Shown here in pieces: positions 18,729 through 26,984 of a stretch of 64,000 nucleotides of DNA. Source of the DNA: Streptomyces gelaticus (GTDB lineage: Bacteria > Actinomycetota > Actinomycetes > Streptomycetales > Streptomycetaceae); contig NZ_BMTF01000005.1 of NCBI RefSeq assembly GCF_014649535.1, positions 295,502-359,501 of the forward strand, given 5' to 3'. The notes under the pieces were generated by a model, which saw nothing but the letters and a program-made list of their open reading frames with translations, did no database searches and had not been told where the DNA came from. Position 1 is the stretch's first letter. Each line of letters starts with the position of its first letter. The position numbers and the translations under genes are program-made.

Positions 18729-19679
18729 ATGGAGCATGAGGTGTTCGTTCCGGTTCCGGTCCCGTCACTGAGGCGGACGCTGGGTGACCCCGCCCGCGTC
18801 GCGCGATGCGTGCCGGGGCTCCAGCAGGACGCCGACGCGTCCGCGGGCCCGCTGTCCGGCCGGCTCAGAATCCGGGTCGACGGCCACACGATCACGTACC
18901 GCGGCGCGCTGAGATTCAGCGAAGCGCCGCAGGACGGTCCGGGAGGGGCGCCCGGGGAAGCGGTCCTGGTGACCGGCGAGGGCTCCGAGGCGAGAGGAAG
19001 CGGCTCGGCGGAGCTGACCCTGACGATCTCACTGACCGAGCGGGACGGCGGCACGGTGATCGGGTTCGCGGGTACGGCCGGCGGTGACGGCCGGCTCCTG
19101 GAGCTGGACGCGGCGGCCGCGCTCGCGGCGGCCCGCCGCCTGCTGGACCGCTTTGCCCAGCAGCTGGTGACGGAGACGCTGGCCTCCGGTGCGCAGAGCG
19201 GCGGTGTGCCGGAGGAGGCGCTCGGGGAGGCCGAGCGGTCCGTCGGGGAAGCCGTGGAGCAGGCGATCGAGGAGGCGGCCGAGGAGGCCGACACGACCGG
19301 TGCGCCCACCGTCGACGACGCGGCGCCCGCCGCCGGGAAGCCCGAAGAGCCCCGGAAGCCCGAAGAGCCCGAGGACTCCGGGAACCCCCCGGGCTCCGTC
19401 TTCGACGCGCCCGTGCCCCCGCCCTCGCTCGACCCGGCCTCCGAGGCGGAGTTCACCGTCCCCGACGGCCCCCCGGCGGAGGCCGCGCACGCCAGGCGCA
19501 CCATGATCGGCCGCAGCGCCGAGGAGGTCGACCACGCGCCGCCGCGCGGCCGGTACGCGCCGGTCCCGTCACCCGATTCGACCACCGCGGGCGCCACGCT
19601 CCGCTGGGTCGCCCCGGCCGCCGCGCTGGCGCTGGCCTCCGCCGTGGTGGTGACCCGGGCACTGAGGCGGCGACGGTAG
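18729..19679 (+). CDS. CoxG/SRPBCC-domain protein with C-terminal membrane anchor
   Basis: A 316-residue protein. Residues 1-145 (EHEVFVPVPVPSLRRTLGDPARVARCVPGLQ..., then DAAAALAAARRLLDRFAQQLV) match the CoxG-type SRPBCC lipid/ligand-binding fold. A 140-residue acidic, Pro-rich linker includes the repeat PEEPRKPEEPED. The C-terminus has one transmembrane helix (LRWVAPAAALALASAVVVTRAL) ending in RRRR, so the domain is probably tethered on the cytoplasmic face. CoxG in carboxydotrophs recruits CO dehydrogenase to the membrane, but no CO dehydrogenase genes are near. Promoter CTGACG-N17-TAGGCT ends 8 bases before the ATG. Confidence 0.8.
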   Translation: MEHEVFVPVPVPSLRRTLGDPARVARCVPGLQQDADASAGPLSGRLRIRVDGHTITYRGALRFSEAPQDGPGGAPGEAVLVTGEGSEARGSGSAELTLTISLTERDGGTVIGFAGTAGGDGRLLELDAAAALAAARRLLDRFAQQLVTETLASGAQSGGVPEEALGEAERSVGEAVEQAIEEAAEEADTTGAPTVDDAAPAAGKPEEPRKPEEPEDSGNPPGSVFDAPVPPPSLDPASEAEFTVPDGPPAEAAHARRTMIGRSAEEVDHAPPRGRYAPVPSPDSTTAGATLRWVAPAAALALASAVVVTRALRRRR

Positions 19680-19704
19680 CCCTCGCGCCAGTAATCTCGG
19701 TCGG

Positions 19705-20532
19705 GTGAGTAGCAGCGAGAAGGATGTCCGGCTGTCCGTCGGCGACACAGAGTTGACCGTGAGTCCCGCCCATGGCTGCCGCATCGGCAGCCTGCGGATC
19801 GGTGGTACCGAGCTGCTGCGGCAAGGGGAGCGGTACGGCTGCTTCCCGATGGTGCCGTGGTGCGGGCGCACCGGGAACGGACTGTTCCACAACGGCGACG
19901 TCCTGCACGGGCTGCCGCTGAACGCCCCGCCGCACGCCATCCACGGCACCGGCAGGGACAGCGCGTGGCGCACCGCCCGACTGGGCGAGCGGGAGGCGGC
20001 GTTCTACTACGACCTCGCCGACCCCTGGCCGTATCCGGGCCGGGTGACCCAGACCTTCGAGCTGGCCGAGGACTCGCTCACGCTCGCCTTCGGCATCGAG
20101 ACGTACGGGGACTCGTTCCCGGCGCAGGCCGGCTGGCACCCCTGGTTCCTGCGCAACCTCGGCGGCGGGGGCAAGGAAGTGCAGCTCTCCTTCGACCCGG
20201 CCTGGCAGGAGGAGCGCGGCGCGGACCATCTGCCGACCGGCCGCCGCATCCCGCCCCTGAGCGGCCCCTGGGACGACTGCTTCGGGATGCCGGACGGGGT
20301 CGAGGTGACGCTCACCTGGCCGGAACAGCTGGAGCTGACCGTGCAGAGCCGGGCCGAGTGGGTCGTGATCTACGACGAGCAGGACGAGGCGGTCTGCGTG
20401 GAGCCGCAGTCGGGCCCGCCGAACGGGCTGAACACCGCGCCCCGCTACGTCACCCCGATCGACCCGCTGGAGATCTCGACGACGTGGAGCTGGCGCAGGC
20501 TCCGGCCCGGCGCAGGAGCCGGCGAAAGTTGA
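19705..20532 (+). CDS. Aldose 1-epimerase family protein
   Basis: A 275-residue galactose-mutarotase-fold enzyme that would interconvert sugar anomers. Family landmarks are GCRIGSLRIGGTELL, MVPWCGRTGNGLF, HAIHGTGRDSAW (His of the first catalytic region), AGWHPWFLRNL (second His) and VCVEPQSGPPNGLN (catalytic Glu). The length is right for a bacterial YihR/YphB-like member. The GTG start has TAATCT seven bases upstream and no Shine-Dalgarno, again a leaderless arrangement. The pyrE promoter overlaps its stop codon. Confidence 0.88.
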   Translation: MSSSEKDVRLSVGDTELTVSPAHGCRIGSLRIGGTELLRQGERYGCFPMVPWCGRTGNGLFHNGDVLHGLPLNAPPHAIHGTGRDSAWRTARLGEREAAFYYDLADPWPYPGRVTQTFELAEDSLTLAFGIETYGDSFPAQAGWHPWFLRNLGGGGKEVQLSFDPAWQEERGADHLPTGRRIPPLSGPWDDCFGMPDGVEVTLTWPEQLELTVQSRAEWVVIYDEQDEAVCVEPQSGPPNGLNTAPRYVTPIDPLEISTTWSWRRLRPGAGAGES

Positions 20533-20556
20533 TGCGGGGAGTGCGCGCCTTAAGCT
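20529..20556 (+). promoter_or_regulatory. pyrE promoter, leaderless type
   Basis: TTGATG at 20529-20534, a 16-bp spacer, and TAAGCT at 20551-20556. The -35 overlaps the stop codon of the epimerase gene, and the -10 ends 7 bases before the pyrE ATG, so the mRNA should start at or next to the start codon. Confidence 0.6.
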
Positions 20557-20563
20557 CGTAGCC

Positions 20564-21103
20564 ATGACTGACGTACGTGCTGACCTGCTCCAGCAGATCA
20601 AGGACAAGGCCGTGGTACACGGCAAAGTGACCCTTTCCTCGGGTCTTGAGGCCGACTGGTACATCGACCTGCGCCGCATCACGCTGGACGGCAAGGCCGC
20701 TCCGATGGTCGGTCAGGTCATGCTCGACGCCACCGCCGAGCTGGACTACGACTGCGTGGGCGGGCTGACGCTGGGCGCCGACCCGGTCGCCACCTCGATG
20801 CTGCACGCCTCCGCCGCGCGCGGGCAGGAGCTGGACGCGTTCGTCGTCCGCAAGGCGCAGAAGGCGCACGGTATGCAGCGCCGCATCGAGGGCACGGACG
20901 TGAAGGGCCGCCGCTGTCTGGTGGTCGAGGACACCTCGACCACCGGTGGTTCGCCGCTGACGGCCGTCGAGGCGGTGCGCGAGGCCGGCGGCGAGGTCGT
21001 GGCCGTGGCCGTGATCGTGGAGCGCGGTGCGGCCGGGGCCATCGCCGAGGCCGGCCTCCCGTACGTCCACGTCTACTCGGTGGCCGATCTCGACCTGGCC
21101 TGA
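20564..21103 (+). CDS. pyrE: Orotate phosphoribosyltransferase
   Basis: A 179-residue enzyme of de novo pyrimidine synthesis that converts orotate and PRPP to OMP. The PRPP-binding loop is CLVVEDTSTTGGSPLTAVEA. Other landmarks are HGKVTLSSGLEADWYIDLR at the N-terminus and VGGLTLGADPVATSML. Position and length match actinobacterial PyrE, which in Streptomyces commonly lies next to the aldolase gene. No other pyrimidine gene is nearby. Confidence 0.95.
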   Translation: MTDVRADLLQQIKDKAVVHGKVTLSSGLEADWYIDLRRITLDGKAAPMVGQVMLDATAELDYDCVGGLTLGADPVATSMLHASAARGQELDAFVVRKAQKAHGMQRRIEGTDVKGRRCLVVEDTSTTGGSPLTAVEAVREAGGEVVAVAVIVERGAAGAIAEAGLPYVHVYSVADLDLA

Positions 21104-21131
21104 CGTCCGGCTTGACCTGCGGCTTTTCCCG

Positions 21132-21165
21132 GGGGTGGGCTGTTTCACGTGAAACGGCCCACCCC
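21132..21165. terminator. Stem-loop downstream of pyrE enclosing a parS-like site
   Basis: GGGGTGGGC (21132-21140) pairs with GCCCACCCC (21157-21165), and the sequence between is itself a palindrome. The whole 34-base element is a near-perfect inverted repeat with one G-T type mismatch. It can serve as the pyrE terminator. Confidence 0.75.
21142..21155. other. parS site (ParB centromere box)
   Basis: GTTTCACGTGAAAC is an exact match to the 14-bp Streptomyces parS consensus bound by ParB. In Streptomyces most parS copies cluster within a few hundred kilobases of oriC, so this supports an origin-proximal location. It lies inside the pyrE terminator stem. A chance occurrence of a 14-mer in 64 kb is unlikely, especially one this AT-rich in this genome. 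Confidence 0.85.
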
Positions 21166-21315
21166 TTCCGCATGCCCGATGAGCACCTGGGGGACCGGAG
21201 GGGCGACGGGCCGGGTGGAGCCGGAACGAGAGTCTGGGAGGATGGGGGCGACGATGACGTCGCCCCCAGGTCAGGGAACCAGCACGCACACCCGCATACC
21301 CCAAGGAGCGGTCAG

Positions 21316-22347
21316 ATGCCCATCGCAACCCCCGAGGTCTACGCCGAGATGCTCGACCGGGCGAAGGCAGGCAAGTTCGCCTACCCGGCCATCAACGTGA
21401 CGTCGACCCAGACCCTGCACGCTGCACTGCGCGGCTTCGCGGAGGCGGAGAGCGACGGCATCGTCCAGATCTCCACCGGTGGGGCGGAGTTCCTGGGCGG
21501 CCAGCACAACAAGGACATGGTCACCGGCGCCGTCGCCCTGGCCGAGTTCGCGCACATCGTCGCCGCCAAGTACGACATCTCGGTCGCGCTGCACACCGAC
21601 CACTGCCCCAAGGACAAGCTGGACGGTTACGTACGTCCGCTGCTCGACATCTCCGCCGAGCGCGTCGCCCGGGGCGAGAACCCGCTGTTCCAGAGTCACA
21701 TGTGGGACGGCTCGGCCGAGACGCTGGCCGACAACCTGGCCATCGGCCAGGAGCTGCTGGCCAAGGCCGCCGCCGCCAAGATCATTCTTGAGGTCGAGAT
21801 CACCCCGACCGGTGGCGAGGAGGACGGCGTCACGCACGAGATCAACGACGAGCTGTACACCACCGTCGACGACGCGCTGCGCACCGCCGAGGCGCTCGGC
21901 CTGGGCGAGAAGGGCCGCTACCTGCTGGCCGCCTCCTTCGGCAACGTCCACGGCGTCTACAAGCCGGGCAATGTCGTGCTCCGTCCCGAGCTGCTGAAGG
22001 ACCTCCAGGAGGGCGTCGCCGCCCAGTACGGCAAGGCCGCCGGCAGCCACCCGTTCGATTTCGTCTTCCACGGCGGCTCCGGCTCCACCGAGCAGGAGAT
22101 CGCCACCGCGCTGGAGAACGGCGTCGTGAAGATGAACCTCGACACCGACACCCAGTACGCCTTCACCCGCCCGATCGTGGACCATGTGTTCCGCAACTAC
22201 GACGGTGTGCTGAAGGTCGACGGCGAGGTCGGCAACAAGAAGGTCTACGACCCGCGCAGCTGGGGCAAGTCCGCCGAGGCGGGCATGGCCAAGCGCGTCA
22301 CGGAGGCCTGCGCCAACCTGCGCTCCACCGGCACCAAGCTGAAGTAG
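21316..22347 (+). CDS. fba: Class II fructose-bisphosphate aldolase
   Basis: A 343-residue zinc-dependent glycolytic/gluconeogenic aldolase cleaving fructose 1,6-bisphosphate. Landmarks are YPAINVTSTQTLHAALRGFAEAESDGI, VALHTDHCPKDKLDG (zinc ligand and catalytic Asp), EVEITPTGGEEDGV, GNVHGVYKPGN (zinc ligand) and VFHGGSGS. The ATG at 21316 follows AAGGAG by 7 bases. The frame is open another 68 codons upstream but that stretch includes the parS/terminator element, so it is not coding. Confidence 0.96.
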   Translation: MPIATPEVYAEMLDRAKAGKFAYPAINVTSTQTLHAALRGFAEAESDGIVQISTGGAEFLGGQHNKDMVTGAVALAEFAHIVAAKYDISVALHTDHCPKDKLDGYVRPLLDISAERVARGENPLFQSHMWDGSAETLADNLAIGQELLAKAAAAKIILEVEITPTGGEEDGVTHEINDELYTTVDDALRTAEALGLGEKGRYLLAASFGNVHGVYKPGNVVLRPELLKDLQEGVAAQYGKAAGSHPFDFVFHGGSGSTEQEIATALENGVVKMNLDTDTQYAFTRPIVDHVFRNYDGVLKVDGEVGNKKVYDPRSWGKSAEAGMAKRVTEACANLRSTGTKLK

Positions 22348-22366
22348 CAGCCGGTACGAAGTGTGG

Positions 22367-22404
22367 CCGTGGGCCCGGTACCCCGTGGGGTGCCGGGCCC
22401 ACGG
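22367..22404 (+). terminator. Terminator of fba
   Basis: Perfect 12-bp outer arms (22367-22378 and 22393-22404), with CCCC-GT-GGGG inside that can extend the stem. Confidence 0.85.
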
Positions 22405-22437
22405 CATGTCCGACAGACGCATACGTAAGGGGTCGCT

Positions 22438-23613
22438 GTGGGTTCCAGTACGCGCTATGACTTCGACACCGTCGTCGACCGCCGGGGCACCTGGTGCGTC
22501 CAGTGGGACGGGGTCGCGGACCGGTTCGGGGTGGACGGGCTGCTGCCGTTCACCATCTCCGACATGGACTTCGAGACCGCCCCGCAGGTGCTGAGCGCGC
22601 TGCGCTCCCGCCTCGACCACGGGGTGTTCGGCTACACGAACTGGTGGCAGGACGACTTCCGCTCGGCGATAGCCCACTGGTACGCGACCCGGTACGGCAC
22701 GGAGGTGGACACCGGGCAGCTGGTGTACGGGCCCTCGGTGCTCAGCCAGCTCTCGCAGCTGCTGCAGATGTGGACGTCGAGGGGCGAGGGCGTGGTCGTC
22801 CACACCCCCACGTACGACGGCTTCCGCAAGGCGGTCACCGGGCTCGGGCGGGAGCTGCGGGGCGTGCCGGTGGGGGACGGCGCCGCGCTGGAACGCGAAC
22901 TGGCCCGCCCCGACAGCAAGGTCCTGATCCTGTGCTCGCCGCACAACCCGACGGGCCGGGTGTGGACGGAGGCCGAGCTGGGCGGCATGGCGTCGCTCGC
23001 GGCGCGGTACGGGGTCGCGGTGATCAGCGACGAGATACACGCGGACTTCGTGCACGAGGGCCACACGCATGTGCCGTGGACGAGGGTCGCGGGCCAGGGG
23101 CGCTGGGCGCTGATCACCTCCGCGTCGAAGGCGTTCAACTTCCCGGCGCTGACCGGTTCGTACGGGCTGATCGGCGACCCGGCCGACCGGGCGGAGTACC
23201 TGCGCCGGATGGAGACGGCCGAGGGGCTCGCCTCCCCGGCGGTGCTGTCGCTGACCGCGCACATCGCCGCGTACCGGGAGTCGGCGACCTGGCTGGACGC
23301 GCTCCGGGCGTATGTCGCCGGGAATCTGGCGCTGGTCGCGCGGCGGCTGGACGAAGAGCTCCCGGAGCTGGGGTGGCGGCCGCCGCAGGCCGGCTATCTG
23401 GCGTGGATCGACCTTCGGCCCTCGGGCGTCGACGGCGACGAGGCGTTGCAGCGGGTGCTGGTGGAGCGGGAGAAGGTCGCGGTGATGCCGGGCGGGGTGT
23501 ACGGCGCGGAGGGCTTCGTGCGGCTGAACGTGGGGTGCCCGCGTGCCAAGGCGGAGGCCGGGGTGGAGGCGCTGATCAGGGGCGTACGGGCCGTGACGGG
23601 AGGGGTGTCGTAG
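22438..23613 (+). CDS. MalY/PatB family PLP-dependent C-S lyase/aminotransferase
   Basis: A 391-residue fold-type I PLP protein. Markers are LPFTISDMDFETAPQVLSAL, GVFGYTNWWQDDF, ILCSPHNPTGRVWTEAEL, VISDEIHADFV and SASKAFNFPALTGSY with the Schiff-base lysine. RLNVGCPRA near the C-terminus holds the carboxylate-binding Arg. MalY/PatB members cleave cystathionine or cysteine conjugates. The GTG start at 22438 follows AAGGGG. It stands between the fba terminator and a decayed ankyrin gene. Confidence 0.88.
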   Translation: MGSSTRYDFDTVVDRRGTWCVQWDGVADRFGVDGLLPFTISDMDFETAPQVLSALRSRLDHGVFGYTNWWQDDFRSAIAHWYATRYGTEVDTGQLVYGPSVLSQLSQLLQMWTSRGEGVVVHTPTYDGFRKAVTGLGRELRGVPVGDGAALERELARPDSKVLILCSPHNPTGRVWTEAELGGMASLAARYGVAVISDEIHADFVHEGHTHVPWTRVAGQGRWALITSASKAFNFPALTGSYGLIGDPADRAEYLRRMETAEGLASPAVLSLTAHIAAYRESATWLDALRAYVAGNLALVARRLDEELPELGWRPPQAGYLAWIDLRPSGVDGDEALQRVLVEREKVAVMPGGVYGAEGFVRLNVGCPRAKAEAGVEALIRGVRAVTGGVS

Positions 23614-23615
23614 GG

Positions 23616-23926
23616 ATGCCGCCGATGGACGCCTTCGAAGCCGCACGCGACGGCGACCTCGCCGCGGTACGGGCCGTCCTGGACGCCGGGTTCGACGCCG
23701 CCGCGGTCGACGAGTACGGGTGGAGCCTCCTGCACCGGGCCGCGATGGGAGCGGAGACGGACCCGGCCTGCGCGGCAGCCGTCCTTGCCGCGCTGCTGGA
23801 CGCTGGAGCACCCGGAGGACGGAACACGCCGGTGAGCTCGTCGTCCGGGCGTTCCGCGGTGCCGGCTTCGCCGTGGACTGGAACGGTGCGGCCGACAGCC
23901 GCCCCTTGGTCGACCTGACGGGCTGA
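23616..23926 (+). pseudogene. Decayed ankyrin-repeat gene with frameshifted 3' end
   Basis: The frame from ATG 23616 encodes about 65 residues of ankyrin-like sequence (MDAFEAARDGDLAAVRAVLDAGF..., VDEYGWSLLHRAAM...), then loses coding character and stops at 23918. In another frame (+2), from about 23823 to the stop at 23926, a protein-like C-terminus appears: ELVVRAFRGAGFAVDWNGAADSR, ending VDLTG. The two parts look like the ends of one or two genes joined by a deletion or frameshift. It starts 3 bases after the PatB-like stop. A real short ankyrin protein cannot be excluded. Confidence 0.55.
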
Positions 23927-23987
23927 CCCCGTCGGCCGGGCGCCCCGCGCGATGGCCTTCCCGGCACGGAGCGGGGATGCTGCTCGT

Positions 23988-25514
23988 ATGCCTGACGCAG
24001 CCGAGACGGGCGCCATCCGCGTCGCCTCCGCCACCGGACGCTGGGTCGTCCTCACCACCGTCCTCGGCTCCAGCATGGCCATGCTGGACTCCACCGTCAT
24101 CAATGTCGCCCTGCCCCGCATCGGCAAGGACCTCGGCGCCGACCTGGCCGCCCTCCAGTGGACCGTCAACGCCTACATGCTGACCCTCGCCGGGCTGATC
24201 CTGCTCGGGGGAGCCCTGGGTGACCGGTACGGGCGGCGGCGGGTCTTCGTCGTCGGCGTCATCTGGTTCGCCACCGCCTCCGTGCTGTGCGGCCTGGCGC
24301 CGAACGCCGCCGTCCTGATCGCCGCCCGCGCCCTCCAGGGCATCGGCGGGGCGCTCCTGACCCCCGGTTCGCTGGCCCTGATCCAGGCGAGCTTCCACCC
24401 CGACGACCGGGCCCGCGCGGTCGGGCTGTGGTCGGGGCTCGGCGGGGTCGGGGCCGCCGTCGGGCCGTTCGTCGGCGGATGGCTCGTCGACGGGCCGGGC
24501 TGGCGGTGGGTGTTCCTGCTCAATGTGCCGCTCGCCGCGGTCTGCGTGCCGGTGGCGCTGCGCCAGGTACCGGAATCGCGCGACCCGCACGCGCACGGGC
24601 GCTTCGACGTGCTGGGTGCCGTGCTCGGGGCGCTCGCCCTCGCCCTGGTGACCTATGCGCTGATCGAGGCGCCGGGACAGGGGGCGTCCGGTGCGGTGAT
24701 CGGGGCGGCCGTCGCCGGGGTTCTGCTCGGGGCGGCCTTCGTACGGGTGGAGCGCACCCGGAAGGAGCCGATGGTGCCGCCCTCGGTCTTCGCGTCCCGG
24801 CAGTTCACCGTCGTCAACGTCATCACCCTCTGCGTGTACGCGGCGCTCGGCGGCTACTTCTTCCTCGCCGCGATCCAGCTCCAGGTGGTGGCCGGGTACT
24901 CGGCGCTCGGCGCGGGCACGGCGCTGCTGCCGTCGACCGTCCTGATGCTGCTCTTCTCGGCCGCCTCGGGCGAACTGGGGCAGCGCATCGGACCCCGCAT
25001 CCCGCTCACCGTGGGCCCGCTGGTCGCCGCCGCGGGAATGCTGCTGATGCTGCGGGTCGGGCCGGGGTCGAACTCCGTCTCCGGCTACCTCACCGATGTG
25101 CTGCCCGCGGTCGGCGTCCTCGGCATCGGGCTCGTCACCCTGGTCGCACCGCTCACCGCGACCGTCCTGGCCTCCGTGGACACCGCGCGGGCCGGGCTCG
25201 CCAGCGGGATCAACAACGCGGCCGCCCGCGCCGCCGGGCTGATCGCGGTGGCCGCGCTGCCGCTGCTCGCCGGAATGGGCCCGGAGGCCTACCGGAACGC
25301 CGACGAGTTCGCCTCGACCTTCCGCCGGGCCATGCCGATGTGCGCCGGGCTGCTCGTGCTGGGGGCGGCGATCGCCTGGACGACGGTACGCGGACCGCTG
25401 GTCACGGCCGGCGAGGAGGAGCAGGCCCGCCCCGAGTGCACGGTGCACTGCGGCATCTCCGCCCCGCCCCTGGAACCCGCGCACGAGGAGCCGGAGAACC
25501 CGGGCACCGGCTGA
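23988..25514 (+). CDS. MFS transporter, DHA2 (EmrB/QacA) family
   Basis: A 508-residue 14-TM proton-driven exporter. Motif A reads GGALGDRYGRRRVF and the family motif C region (GSLALIQASF, VGAAVGPFVGGWLVDGPGWRWVFLLNVP) is well preserved; SMAMLDSTVINVALPRI in helix 1 is typical of DHA2 drug exporters. ATG 23988 (MPDAAETG) is preferred over the upstream ATG at 23952 because the extra residues lack a ribosome site and a GATGCT -10-like box ends just before 23988. The C-terminal 40 residues are acidic. No adjacent TetR gene is seen, so the substrate is unknown. Confidence 0.9.
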   Translation: MPDAAETGAIRVASATGRWVVLTTVLGSSMAMLDSTVINVALPRIGKDLGADLAALQWTVNAYMLTLAGLILLGGALGDRYGRRRVFVVGVIWFATASVLCGLAPNAAVLIAARALQGIGGALLTPGSLALIQASFHPDDRARAVGLWSGLGGVGAAVGPFVGGWLVDGPGWRWVFLLNVPLAAVCVPVALRQVPESRDPHAHGRFDVLGAVLGALALALVTYALIEAPGQGASGAVIGAAVAGVLLGAAFVRVERTRKEPMVPPSVFASRQFTVVNVITLCVYAALGGYFFLAAIQLQVVAGYSALGAGTALLPSTVLMLLFSAASGELGQRIGPRIPLTVGPLVAAAGMLLMLRVGPGSNSVSGYLTDVLPAVGVLGIGLVTLVAPLTATVLASVDTARAGLASGINNAAARAAGLIAVAALPLLAGMGPEAYRNADEFASTFRRAMPMCAGLLVLGAAIAWTTVRGPLVTAGEEEQARPECTVHCGISAPPLEPAHEEPENPGTG

Positions 25515-25570
25515 CCGTGCGCGCGGTGCCCGGGTACCCCGGCACGCATGTGCCAGGCACACTTGAACCC

Positions 25571-25984
25571 ATGTCGATCCACGAGAACCTGCTCGGGGGC
25601 CCTCCCCCGACCCATCTGCCCGACGACCCGGAGCCGCGCGAGCTGCTCGCGAACGGCACGGCCCCCGCCGATGTCGCCGCGAAGTACCCGACCTCCTCCC
25701 TGGCCTGGGCCCAGCTCGCCGACGAGGCCTTCGACGGCGGCCGCGTCGTCGAGTCGTACGCCTACGCCCGCACCGGCTACCACCGCGGCCTCGACGCACT
25801 GCGCAGAGCCGGCTGGAAGGGCCACGGCCCCGTACCGTTCGAGCACGAGCCGAACCGCGGCTTCCTGCGCGCCCTGCATGCCCTGGCACGGGCCGCCCAG
25901 GCGATCGGTGAGCAGGAGGAGTACGAGCGCTGCTCGGCCTTCCTGCGCGACTCCTCGCCGACCGCCGCCGAGACCCTCGGTTAG
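25571..25984 (+). CDS. DUF3151 family protein
   Basis: A 137-residue soluble protein of the actinobacterial DUF3151 family. Diagnostic stretches are KYPTSSLAWAQLADEA, SYAYARTGYHRGLDALRRAGWKG and FEHEPNRGFLRALHAL. No catalytic motif is known. It is commonly found near the class II aldolase gene in actinobacteria, as here, but no functional link is established. A stem with 12 pairs follows. Confidence 0.88.
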   Translation: MSIHENLLGGPPPTHLPDDPEPRELLANGTAPADVAAKYPTSSLAWAQLADEAFDGGRVVESYAYARTGYHRGLDALRRAGWKGHGPVPFEHEPNRGFLRALHALARAAQAIGEQEEYERCSAFLRDSSPTAAETLG

Positions 25985-25997
25985 AACCCTGCCCCGG

Positions 25998-26027
25998 ACC
26001 CCGCGGACGGTGGTACGTCTGTGGGGT
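25998..26027 (+). terminator. Terminator after the DUF3151 gene
   Basis: 12-pair stem with two G-U pairs (25998-26009 with 26016-26027) and a 6-base loop, 14 bases after the stop. Confidence 0.6.
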
Positions 26028-26135
26028 CTGCGGGCCCCTGGGGCGTCCGTCTAGGATGCCGACAGGGGACCGGAGCTCCACCACCTCACGGAAGGGGCGG
26101 ACCGCTACCCGGAAGCTCGTGTCGAGGAGACAGCA

Positions 26136-26984
26136 ATGTCGACGATCCACCCCGACCCCGAAGCCACCGGTGCGCAGACCCCGCACCTCGACTTCGCGGG
26201 AACGACTCCGTACGAGGACTACGTCCAGGCGGATGTCCTGACCCATCTCCAGCACCCTCTCTCCGACGATCCGGGCGAGATGGTCTTCCTGGTCACCACC
26301 CAGGTGATGGAGCTGTGGTTCACCGTCATCGTCCACGAGTGGGAGACCGCCGCGCACGCCCTGCGCGAGGACCGGCTGACCGTCGCACGCGACGCGCTCA
26401 AGCGGTCGGTGCGGGAGCTGGAGGCGCTCAACGCCTCCTGGACCCCGCTCGCCCAGCTCACCCCCGCCCAGTTCAACTCCTACCGCTCGGCCCTCGGCGA
26501 GGGCTCCGGGTTCCAGTCGGCGATGTACCGGCGGATGGAGTTCCTGCTCGGCGACAAGTCCGCGTCCATGCTGGTGCCGCACCGGGGCGCGCCCCGCGTC
26601 CATGCCGAGCTGGAGAAGGCGCTCGGCGAGCCGGGTCTGTACGACGAGACGCTCGCCCTGCTCGCCCGGCGCGGGTTCGCCGTGCCCCGGTCCGTGCTCA
26701 CCAGGGACCTGACGCAGAAGTACGAACCGTCCTTCGAGGTCGAGGCGGTCTGGGCGGAGATATACGCCGACCCGGAACGGCACGATGACCTGGTCCGGCT
26801 CGGTGAGGCGCTCACCGATGTCGGCGAACTGGTGTGGCGCTGGCGCAACGACCACCTCGTCGCCACCCGGCGCGCGATGGGCTCGAAGACCGGGACCGGC
26901 GGCTCCGCCGGGGTCGCCTGGCTGGAGAAGCGGGCCACGAAGAACGTCTTCCCCGAGCTGTGGACGGCGCGCAGCCATGTCTGA
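26136..26984 (+). CDS. kynA: Tryptophan 2,3-dioxygenase
   Basis: A 282-residue haem enzyme that opens the indole ring of L-tryptophan to N-formylkynurenine. Landmarks are LDFAGTTPYEDYVQADVL, the GEMVFLVTTQVMELWF helix, FNSYRSALGEGSGFQSAMYRR, and WRWRNDHLVATRRAMGSKTG followed by TGGSAGVAWLEK, which holds the proximal haem histidine (RNDHLV). In the ELW helix the residue aligned with the distal active-site His of Xanthomonas TDO is Thr. GAGGAG lies 7 bases before the ATG, and TAGGAT at 26052-26057 is a -10 candidate. It overlaps kynU by 8 bases, so the two are co-translated. Confidence 0.94.
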   Translation: MSTIHPDPEATGAQTPHLDFAGTTPYEDYVQADVLTHLQHPLSDDPGEMVFLVTTQVMELWFTVIVHEWETAAHALREDRLTVARDALKRSVRELEALNASWTPLAQLTPAQFNSYRSALGEGSGFQSAMYRRMEFLLGDKSASMLVPHRGAPRVHAELEKALGEPGLYDETLALLARRGFAVPRSVLTRDLTQKYEPSFEVEAVWAEIYADPERHDDLVRLGEALTDVGELVWRWRNDHLVATRRAMGSKTGTGGSAGVAWLEKRATKNVFPELWTARSHV

